From Sulfitobacter sp. (GTDB lineage: Bacteria; Pseudomonadota; Alphaproteobacteria; Rhodobacterales; Rhodobacteraceae), in contig JAGXHD010000229.1 in the NCBI GenBank assembly GCA_024636395.1, forward strand, positions 1 to 8,823: 8,823 nucleotides of DNA, in the 5' to 3' direction. Shown here piece after piece: positions 1-8,457 of the stretch. Each line of letters opens with the position of its first letter. The first letter of the stretch is position 1. The notes under the pieces are model-generated. The model was not told the origin of the DNA and did not search any database. It saw nothing but the letters and a program-made list of their open reading frames with translations. The translations under genes and the position numbers were made by a program.

Positions 1-693
1 GGCGCTTATCTGCTGGCGGACGTGGCCCATTTCGCGGGCCTCATCGCGGCAGGCGAATACCCCAACCCGTTCCCGCACGTCCACGTGGCCACCACGACCA
101 CCCACAAAACCCTGCGCGGCCCGCGCGGCGGCATGATCCTCACCAACGATGAGGCGCTGGCCAAGAAGTTCAACTCCGCCATCTTCCCCGGCATTCAGGG
201 CGGTCCGCTGATGCACGTTATCGCCGCCAAGGCCGTGGCCTTCGGCGAAGCGCTCGACCCCTCCTTCAAGACCTATATCAAACAAGTCATCAAAAACGCT
301 CAGGCCCTCTCCGATCAGCTGATCAAAGGCGGTCTCGACACGATCACCCACGGCACCGACACCCACGTGCTGCTGGTCGATCTGCGCCGAAAGGGCGTCA
401 AGGGCAACGCCACAGAGAAGGCGCTGGAGCGCGCGAACATCACCTGCAACAAAAACGGCGTGCCGTTTGATCCCGAAAAGCCCATGGTCACCTCCGGCAT
501 CCGCCTCGGCTCGCCCGCAGGCACCACGCGCGGCTTTGGCGAGGCCGAATTCCGCCAGATCGCGGACTGGATCATCGAAGTCGTTGATGGTCTTGCCGCA
601 AACGGCGAAGAAGGAAACGGGGCCGTCGAGGCGAAGGTAAAAGCGGAAGTCGAGGCCATGTGCGCCCGCTTCCCGATCTACCCGAACCTGTAA
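1..693 (+). CDS. glyA: Serine hydroxymethyltransferase, C-terminal part (5' end outside window)
   Basis: This enzyme is cytoplasmic and PLP-dependent. It interconverts serine plus tetrahydrofolate with glycine plus 5,10-methylene-tetrahydrofolate, the main source of one-carbon units. The frame is open from base 1, so the gene starts upstream; about 230 of the usual ~430 residues are present. The first visible residues contain DVAHFAGL, with the Asp that pairs with the PLP ring nitrogen and the neighbouring His. TTTTHKTLRGPRGG follows, and its Lys (codon 106-108) should form the internal aldimine with PLP. Near the C-terminus, SGIRLGSPAGTTRGF carries the Arg that binds the substrate carboxylate. 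The protein ends RFPIYPNL with TAA at 691-693. No frameshift or odd residue is visible in this part. A hairpin terminator follows closely, so glyA is probably the last gene of its transcript. Identity is near certain from the motifs. Confidence 0.97.
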   Translation, partial: GAYLLADVAHFAGLIAAGEYPNPFPHVHVATTTTHKTLRGPRGGMILTNDEALAKKFNSAIFPGIQGGPLMHVIAAKAVAFGEALDPSFKTYIKQVIKNAQALSDQLIKGGLDTITHGTDTHVLLVDLRRKGVKGNATEKALERANITCNKNGVPFDPEKPMVTSGIRLGSPAGTTRGFGEAEFRQIADWIIEVVDGLAANGEEGNGAVEAKVKAEVEAMCARFPIYPNL

Positions 694-714
694 AGGCAGG
701 CACCTGAACGAAAG

Positions 715-742
715 AAGGCCCCGGCAGCGATGCAGGGGCCTT
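715..742 (+). terminator. Hairpin terminator after glyA
   Basis: A perfect 8-bp stem, AAGGCCCC (715-722) with GGGGCCTT (735-742), encloses a 12-nt loop and is followed by a short T-rich stretch (TTGGTGTT). It starts 22 bases after the glyA stop. The U tract is weak, so it is intrinsic-like rather than textbook. It separates glyA from the decayed genes that follow. Confidence 0.7.
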
Positions 743-840
743 TGGTGTTAAATGTTCAAATTCCGCTGTGCATGACTTTGCTACCGCTCGACCCCATGAA
801 TTGAACGAGAGCTATTGGTATATAGCGGGAGAACTGGTGG

Positions 841-1474
841 CTAGACCTCAGCGGGCTCACCCCCAAAATGGGCCCAGAACCCATCCCGTGCATGGCTGCC
901 CGGGAAGGCGCCTTCAGGGATGTATACGCCAAGGAGCCGGAACAGGGGCTCCCAGCCATCGCTCGGCACGAATACAAGCAACCTGTCCGCCGGGATCGTG
1001 TCGCATACCTTTTCGTTGTTGCGCCGATAGGCAGTGATCGCGCTGTCGCGGTCGGTGCCACCGATCAGGTCCTGTACGACAATTTTAACCTTCGTTTCAA
1101 AGATTGCGGCAATCGGCGGTGGCATGTCCAGTCGCGTCCTGTGCATCCAGAGCTTGTTGATAGTGCCCGAGTAGCTGGCCATCATGCTTCTTCAGGACGC
1201 TGGGTATGGAGCACGTTGGCGTCCGGGAATGCAATCGAAAGCGCGTGCCGGACAGTGTGCCGGGGAAATTCACCTGCGATTGGTATCTGGCAAAAACCTC
1301 CACCCAGTCGACCTCTTGGCCTTCGGCCTGGGTCTGCCAAAAGGCATGCTGGTCCGGAGCGTCGGCGATCTCGGTCATCTGGTGACACGGCCCGAAGCCG
1401 AGTTGTCCAATTGCCATTTTCGTAGACCTCGTGCCTGTGCGGCCGAAGTCTGAACCAATAACTTTCAATCCCAT
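841..1474 (-). pseudogene. Sulfotransferase family protein (Sulfotransfer_4 type), frameshifted pseudogene
   Basis: Three minus-strand frames join into one protein of about 211 codons, the normal length for this family. Frame 1 (1474 to ~1250) starts MGLKVIGSDFGRTGTRS, containing the P-loop that binds the PAPS 5'-phosphosulfate, then LGFGPCHQM and DWVEVFARY. Frame 2 (~1250 to 1182) continues with HALSIAFPDANVLHTQRPEEA and ends in TGA at 1182-1184. Frame 3 (1185 to 841) continues ASYSGTIN, then AAIFETKVKIV, then ITAYRRNNEKVCDTIPADRLLVFVPSDGWEPLFRLLGV, the conserved C-terminal part, ending in TAG at 841-843. Both junctions fit a 1-base deletion (or 2-base insertion). At the second, an ancestral TGG-TGG-GCC (Trp-Trp-Ala) changed to TGA-TGG-CC would explain both the stop and the shift; that reconstruction is inference. 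The longest unshifted product would be 125 residues and lack the second half of the fold. It is divergent from the LysR pseudogene at 1572 and was plausibly its target. The family is recognised from its motifs; the natural acceptor substrate is unknown. Confidence 0.82.
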
Positions 1475-1516
1475 TGGAACGGGTGCTTTCGTTTCTCTGA
1501 TAATTATTTGTGAAGT

Positions 1517-1539
1517 AAGATTAGATTGCGCCTAATCTT
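1517..1539. promoter_or_regulatory. Perfect inverted repeat, candidate LysR-type operator
   Basis: AAGATTAG (1517-1524) and CTAATCTT (1532-1539) form a perfect 8-bp inverted repeat separated by 7 bases (ATTGCGC). Inside it, T at 1522 and A at 1534 give the T-N11-A spacing typical of LysR-family binding sites. It lies between the divergent sulfotransferase and LysR pseudogenes, centred about 44 bases before the lysR ATG, which is where an autoregulating LysR protein usually binds. Binding is inferred from position and symmetry only. Confidence 0.55.
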
Positions 1540-1571
1540 GATGTCACTCAGACGAATGGTTTTCAGCGCTC

Positions 1572-2540
1572 ATGAAAGAAATTAGGCACCACCGGATCGA
1601 CCTCAATCTTCTCGTGGTCTTCGAAGCACTCATGCTGGAAGGCAGCGTTACAGGCGCGGCAACCAAGCTCAACAAAACGCCATCGGCCGTTGGCCACACA
1701 CTTGCCCCTCTGCGAGAACAGGTCGGCGATCCCTTGATGGTCAAGGTTGGGAGGCGCATGCAAGCCAGCCCGTTTGCCCTTAAATTGATCGAGGATATTC
1801 GGCCGATCCTCAGCGCTAGCAGGCGGGTTCTGCAACTGCCCGCGCCATTCGATCCGATGTTCAGCGCGCGCTCTTTCCGCATCGCTTGCCCAATCTCGGC
1901 AAAGACTCTTTCGGACGTCGTGAGCAAGATTCAACACTCTGGCCCGAACATCAACATCGAGTGGCTGGGCGCACCGGCGAAGATTTATGAGCCGTCGCGG
2001 AAGGCCTTCTCGATCTGGCCCATCTTGGCGGTGACCGTAGGCTTTCTGACGGGGTCGAGGAGGCATAAATTCCGCCGATGACATTCATGAGTTTTGTGCG
2101 TGCGGACCATCCGCCGATATCGAAATGGGGCCTCAACGCATGGAACCGCTATGGACATATCAAGGTCGCAATCGACAATGAGTCCCGTAGACGAAGCTGC
2201 TCCCGAAACGGCATCGGATCGGCGGATTGCCACGCGGATATCGGAGTTTTCAGCCGTAGGGCCTTTGCTTGCTGCAAGTGATCCGATTGCGACCTTACCG
2301 CCCGAGATTATGGCATGGGACATGGAGACCTACGGACTGGTTCCCCTTCCAGCGATCAAACGATTGCCACCATTTCGCGCATGCTTCTTTTGGTCCTTGC
2401 GGACAGCAAACAATCCCGCTCTGACATGGGTGCGCGGGCTTGTCTTCGGGGCCTATCGTGCAGCACACGCGGAAGCTGAGGCTTTGGTCAGTATCAGGCT
2501 TCAATTCGGTCAAAATTCAGCGTCACGACACTACTCATAA
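1572..2540 (+). pseudogene. LysR-family transcriptional regulator, frameshifted pseudogene
   Basis: The intact ancestor would have been a DNA-binding regulator with an N-terminal winged helix-turn-helix and a C-terminal effector domain. The first frame (1572 to ~1990) gives the HTH region, DLNLLVVFEALMLEGSVTGA and on through TPSAVGHTLAPLREQVGDP, then the start of the effector domain (SFRIACPIS, IEWLGAPAKIY). The sequence then moves to another frame at 1991 (AVAEGLLDLAHLGGDRRLS), meets TAA at 2066-2068, and continues in that frame with IPPMTFMSFVRADHPPISKW and AIDNE. Near 2177-2185 it returns to the first frame: SPVDEAAPETASDRR, then ISEFSAVGPLLAAS, then PPEIMAWDMETYGL, ending in TAA at 2538-2540. 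The first junction fits a 1-base deletion; the second fits a 2-base deletion or 1-base insertion. The full span equals 323 codons, normal for the family. Read without correction it makes 169 residues, keeping the HTH but losing most of the effector domain. No good Shine-Dalgarno site is visible before the ATG. Confidence 0.88.
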
Positions 2541-2612
2541 TTTCCCCGCAACCCAATCCAGCGGACGTTCGCGCGTCCCCTATCCCTTCCCATATCTCTC
2601 TGACTGAGCCAC

Positions 2613-2627
2613 TGTGTTAGCAACACA
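2613..2627. promoter_or_regulatory. Short perfect inverted repeat upstream of the cupin gene
   Basis: TGTGTT (2613-2618) and AACACA (2622-2627) form a perfect 6-bp inverted repeat with a 3-base centre (AGC), 21 bases before the cupin ATG. T at 2615 and A at 2627 also give T-N11-A spacing. It could be an operator overlapping the promoter or the start of transcription of this gene, but a symmetric site this short can arise by chance. Confidence 0.3.
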
Positions 2628-2635
2628 ACAGAAAC

Positions 2636-2641
2636 AAAGGA
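2636..2641 (+). promoter_or_regulatory. Ribosome binding site of the cupin gene
   Basis: AAAGGA lies 7 bases before the ATG at 2649. It is the clearest Shine-Dalgarno match in the window and supports that start, which also gives the expected family N-terminus. Confidence 0.6.
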
Positions 2642-2648
2642 CGCGCCC

Positions 2649-3044
2649 ATGATCATCCACCCCGCAGGCTCCCGACCATCCGCCAAAGGCCCCGCAGAGT
2701 ATTTCACTGGCACCGTGCGATTTGATCCGCTGATCACCGCCCCGGCCCCTGCCCGCCTGCGCGGCCTCACTGTCACGTTCGAGCCAGGCGCGCGGACCGC
2801 TTGGCACACCCATCCACTGGGCCAGACCTTGATCGTGACGGCAGGCCTTGGGCACGCGCAGCGCGAGGGCGGTCCCATAGAGACGATCCGCCCCGGCGAC
2901 ACCATCTTCTTCGAGCCCGGCGAGAAGCACTGGCACGGCGCATCGCCCGATGTGGCGATGACCCATATCGCGTTGCAAGAAGAGCTCGACGGCTCCGCTG
3001 TCACATGGATGGAGCACGTCACAGACGCGCAATACCAACCCTAG
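2649..3044 (+). CDS. Small cupin protein, manganese hydroxynitrile-lyase-like (R-mandelonitrile lyase family)
   Basis: This is a 131-residue single-domain cupin. Cupin motif 1 is WHTHPLGQTLIVTAG (residues 52-66) and motif 2 is PGDTIFFEPGEKHWHG (82-97). His53, His55, Gln59 and His94 form the expected metal-binding set, with His96 next to the active site. Length, N-terminus (KGPAEYFTGTVR), motif 1 and C-terminus (WMEHVTDAQYQP) closely resemble, from memory, the bacterial cupin hydroxynitrile lyase of Granulicella tundricola, a Mn enzyme that cleaves or forms cyanohydrins such as R-mandelonitrile in vitro. The physiological substrate of this family is not established, so lyase activity here is inferred from family similarity and intact ligands; a generic cupin oxygenase or isomerase remains possible. 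There is no signal peptide, so it should be cytoplasmic. It follows the decayed lysR gene by 108 bp in the same direction and meets the next gene tail to tail with overlapping stops. Confidence 0.85.
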   Translation: MIIHPAGSRPSAKGPAEYFTGTVRFDPLITAPAPARLRGLTVTFEPGARTAWHTHPLGQTLIVTAGLGHAQREGGPIETIRPGDTIFFEPGEKHWHGASPDVAMTHIALQEELDGSAVTWMEHVTDAQYQP

Positions 3045-3415
3045 ACGTAGCCGCGCCACCACAGCCAGCCCACGAACAACACGGCCACCATAATCAGGTT
3101 TGCGGCCACTGCAGCGGCAATGCTCAAAAGCCGCGCCTTGCGCATGTCGCCCACATCGAGGCCCGCTAGATAGGCGCGCACGGCCTCGTAATCGCGCTCG
3201 ACCGCATCCGCATCGACCTGTCGCGCCGTCTTGGGATTCTGCGCCAGCATCTCCGCCCGGATCAGGGCAGTACAATGCCTGCGCACGCGCAGCGGAAGCC
3301 GTCGGCCCGCGCGCGCAAGCGCCTGGCGCAGGTCTCCCCCCCGCACGCCCAGCTTCTGCTGCATCATCCCGCGCAGCCTGCGCGATCTGGCAGCCATATC
3401 CTTCTGCGTGATCAT
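3041..3415 (-). CDS. Small protein with C-terminal membrane helix, function unknown
   Basis: This 124-residue protein matches no named family that I recognise. The N-terminal ~75 residues are basic and probably helical (many Arg and Lys: MAARSRRLRGMMQQKLG, LPLRVRRHCTALIRAEM). They are followed by a more acidic stretch (VDADAVERDYEAVRAYLAGL) and then one strong hydrophobic segment at about residues 95-119 (LLSIAAAVAANLIMVAVLFVGWLW), ending RGYV. This is a tail-anchored inner-membrane layout with most of the protein probably on the cytoplasmic side. Its stop overlaps the stop of the cupin gene by four bases (CTAG), and it starts 54 bp from the divergent hydrolase. No good Shine-Dalgarno site is seen, and Met7 is an alternative start. 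The coding call rests on a full open frame that ends neatly at the neighbouring gene and on the protein-like layout. Confidence 0.72.
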   Translation of the reverse strand: MITQKDMAARSRRLRGMMQQKLGVRGGDLRQALARAGRRLPLRVRRHCTALIRAEMLAQNPKTARQVDADAVERDYEAVRAYLAGLDVGDMRKARLLSIAAAVAANLIMVAVLFVGWLWWRGYV

Positions 3416-3469
3416 CCCATATGTCTAAGCCGCTGGCCCCCGCGCCGCAATGCCGCTACGTCTGTTCTC

Positions 3470-4231
3470 ATGTTGAGCTTTACCGAATTCGGCGAGAGCA
3501 CCGCCGCCCGCCCGCCCCTGATCATCGCCCATGGCCTCTATGGCTCGGGGCGCAATTGGGGAGTGATCGCCAAGCGCCTGTCCGACACGCGCCGCATCAT
3601 CACCCCAGACATGCGCAACCACGGGACAAGCCCCCGCGAGACCACGCAAAGCTATGACGACATGGCGGAAGACCTTGCCGGGCTCATCGCGCACATCGGC
3701 GGCCCCGTCGATCTGTGCGGCCATTCCATGGGTGGCAAAGCGGCGATGGTGCTCGCGCTGCGCCATCCCGGGCTGATCCGCCGCCTGATCGTGGCCGATA
3801 TCGCGCCCGTCCCCTATAATCACACACAAGCCCACCACATCACCGCAATGCGCGGTGTGGATCTGGGCACCGTAACCCGCCGCTCCGAGGCCGCCGAACA
3901 GCTGGGCGCTCAGGGCGTCGAGCCCGCCCTGCAAAGCTTCTTTACCCAGTCGCTGGATGTGGCGGGCAAACGCTGGTTGCTCAATCTCGACACGCTGGAG
4001 GCCGAAATGCCCAAGATCATCGGCTTCCCCGAGATCACAGGCATCTTCCAAAACCCCACCCTCTTTTTGACCGGCGGCAACAGCGATTACGTGCTCCCCG
4101 AGTATCGCGACCGGATCAAATCACTGTTCCCTGCCGCCCGCTTCGCCAAACTGCCCGGGGCGGGCCACTGGCTCCACGCAGACAAACCGCGCGAGTTCGA
4201 AGCAGCGGTGCGCGCCTATCTGGATGCGTGA
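3470..4231 (+). CDS. Alpha/beta hydrolase, YbfF-like esterase family
   Basis: This is a cytoplasmic serine hydrolase of 253 residues, normal for the YbfF-like group, whose members cleave short-chain and thio esters in vitro; the natural substrate is unknown. HGLYGSGRNW (21-30) is the oxyanion-hole segment and DMRNHGTS (47-54) the typical following strand and loop. GHSMGG (84-89) is the nucleophile elbow with Ser86. GGNSDYV (202-208) carries the probable acid Asp206, and GAGHWLH (230-236) the catalytic His233. The catalytic set is intact. The frame stays open upstream to 3275, but that part lies opposite the membrane-protein gene and does not look like protein; ATG 3470 gives the family N-terminus (MLSFTEFGES). 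No clear Shine-Dalgarno site precedes it. It diverges from the gene at 3415 and converges on the GFA gene. Confidence 0.93.
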   Translation: MLSFTEFGESTAARPPLIIAHGLYGSGRNWGVIAKRLSDTRRIITPDMRNHGTSPRETTQSYDDMAEDLAGLIAHIGGPVDLCGHSMGGKAAMVLALRHPGLIRRLIVADIAPVPYNHTQAHHITAMRGVDLGTVTRRSEAAEQLGAQGVEPALQSFFTQSLDVAGKRWLLNLDTLEAEMPKIIGFPEITGIFQNPTLFLTGGNSDYVLPEYRDRIKSLFPAARFAKLPGAGHWLHADKPREFEAAVRAYLDA

Positions 4232-4234
4232 GCG

Positions 4235-4297
4235 CCGCAGATCTTGACTGCTCACAGTCGGCCAAGCGGAAGCTCTGCGGTTTGCCGTTAAGGCAAA
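4235..4297. terminator. Stem-loop cluster between convergent genes, possible terminator region
   Basis: The 70 bp between the hydrolase and GFA stops is rich in inverted repeats. CCGCAGA (4235-4241) pairs with TCTGCGG (4274-4280); inside it GACTG (4246-4250) pairs with CAGTC (4255-4259) across CTCA. Next to it TTTGCC (4281-4286) pairs with GGCAAA (4292-4297). The A run at 4295-4300 becomes U-rich on the minus strand but precedes the hairpin there, so this is not a canonical intrinsic terminator for either gene. The location suggests a bidirectional 3'-end structure. Confidence 0.35.
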
Positions 4298-4301
4298 AAA
4301 A

Positions 4302-4730
4302 TCACTCCGCAATCAGCACGCCGCTTCCCCCGGAGTGTTCAGGCATATCGCGGTACTTCGGCAAGCCGTCGGGCAAGCGGATCACCCGTTCGGCATAGTT
4401 GAGGTGTTTCGTAGGTTGAAAGTCAAACGCCTCCAGAACACCTGCAAAAATATCGAACATTCGGGCACCGGGTAAGAAAGTACAGACTGCCCCGCCGCAA
4501 GCGACACAGCTGAACTTCCCACCCTCGTGATGATCCGTGATGGAAAAACGACGCAACAGCTCTTTGCCCAGTACGAAGTGGACCCGGTCTTCAGGCCACA
4601 GAATGCACGCGGTGACGGGCTGTCCAGACCATTTCCGGCAGCTGGTACAATGGCAATAACATTGGAGTGCCGGATCCCCCTGGGCAACAAGAGAGACCTG
4701 CCCGCAGAAACACCGCGCAATATGCTCCAT
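4302..4730 (-). CDS. GFA-family (Gfa-like, CENP-V/Mss4 fold) zinc protein
   Basis: This is a 142-residue cytoplasmic protein of the family named after the glutathione-dependent formaldehyde-activating enzyme. Most members have no proven reaction, so formaldehyde activation is only a family label. The zinc ligand pattern is complete: CFCG near the N-terminus (Cys7, Cys9), CHCTSC (Cys26, Cys28, Cys31) and CVACG (Cys75, Cys78). The sequence RKWSGQPVTACILW after the second motif is also typical. The frame is open back to an ATG at 4883, but the 51 extra residues are unlike the family. ATG 4730 starts MEHIARCFCGQV, as expected, and is preceded by a G-rich GGGGA sequence close to the ATG, so I chose it. 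It converges on the hydrolase and ends in TGA at 4302-4304. Its leader faces the carB promoter region. Confidence 0.88.
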   Translation of the reverse strand: MEHIARCFCGQVSLVAQGDPALQCYCHCTSCRKWSGQPVTACILWPEDRVHFVLGKELLRRFSITDHHEGGKFSCVACGGAVCTFLPGARMFDIFAGVLEAFDFQPTKHLNYAERVIRLPDGLPKYRDMPEHSGGSGVLIAE

Positions 4731-5000
4731 TCGTCCCCATTCCCCTGATTCATGGCATACAGTCAGGCGAGGTATTTCACCTGAATTTAGCAAATGCCGT
4801 CCCGTTCCAAAGCGAGTTACTGTCTCGCAGACATTCCCACGAGGCGTAGCAGTACTCAACCGAGGATCGAAGCAGGCCTTCAATAGTCATGAGACCAGTT
4901 CATCAATAAGCGGAACGACTGCTGTCACACAATCCGCCATCAAAATCGGAACCCTCAACTTACCTTCGGTTCAGACGCAGCCTCGCTCCATGATTCTACC

Positions 5001-5028
5001 TTGCACACCGCCACACAGGGCCTATAAC
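5001..5028 (+). promoter_or_regulatory. Candidate sigma-70 promoter of carB
   Basis: TTGCAC (5001-5006) and TATAAC (5023-5028) are separated by 16 bases and resemble -35 and -10 boxes. Transcription would start near 5035, giving a leader of about 30 bases before ATG 5065. Position and sequence both fit. This also argues against a carB start at 4990, which would lie upstream of the promoter. Confidence 0.5.
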
Positions 5029-5049
5029 CCAGAAAATTTGCTGCATCAT

Positions 5050-5055
5050 AGGGGG
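5050..5055 (+). promoter_or_regulatory. Ribosome binding site deciding the carB start
   Basis: AGGGGG lies 9 bases before ATG 5065 and is a fair Shine-Dalgarno match. It supports starting carB at MPKRTDIKSI rather than at the upstream in-frame ATG 4990. Confidence 0.5.
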
Positions 5056-5064
5056 CCCTACGCC

Positions 5065-8439
<3,375 letters not shown>

Positions 8440-8457
8440 CCCAAAAGGCCCTCAGAC

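Larger units (their letters stand above)
4731..5064. other. Intergenic region between the divergent GFA gene and carB
   Basis: This 334-bp stretch has no gene I can support. The open frames running into it from both sides (minus strand to 4883, plus strand from 4990) are in-frame extensions without family similarity. It contains the candidate carB promoter at 5001-5028 and a G-rich ribosome site just before 5065. I found no clear riboswitch, leader-peptide attenuator or strong long hairpin. Confidence 0.6.

Noticed and set aside
811..826. Small hairpin GCTAT/ATAGC downstream of the sulfotransferase pseudogene
   Set aside because: Only 5 bp, AT-rich and without a T tract on the minus strand, so too weak to call a terminator.
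868..1425. Plus-strand open frame of 185 codons over the sulfotransferase region
   Set aside because: The minus strand carries clear sulfotransferase motifs in three joined frames; the plus-strand translation has no recognisable motif.
1563..2084. Minus-strand open frame of 173 codons opposite the LysR gene
   Set aside because: It is antisense to recognisable LysR sequence and resembles no protein family.
694..2540. A mobile element inserted between glyA and the cupin gene
   Set aside because: I found no transposase, terminal inverted repeats, target duplication or tRNA attachment site; the lesions are point changes and small indels.
3275..3469. Upstream extension of the alpha/beta hydrolase frame
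   Set aside because: It lies opposite the membrane-protein gene, is rich in Arg, Pro and Ala as expected of an antisense GC-rich frame, and the family N-terminus begins at 3470.
4731..4883. Longer start for the GFA-family gene at 4883
   Set aside because: The 51 extra residues show no family similarity, while the first zinc motif sits a few residues after the ATG at 4730, as usual for the family.
4990..5064. Upstream start for carB at 4990
   Set aside because: It would lie upstream of the candidate promoter, and CarB proteins begin like MPKRTDIKSI at 5065, which has a fair ribosome site.
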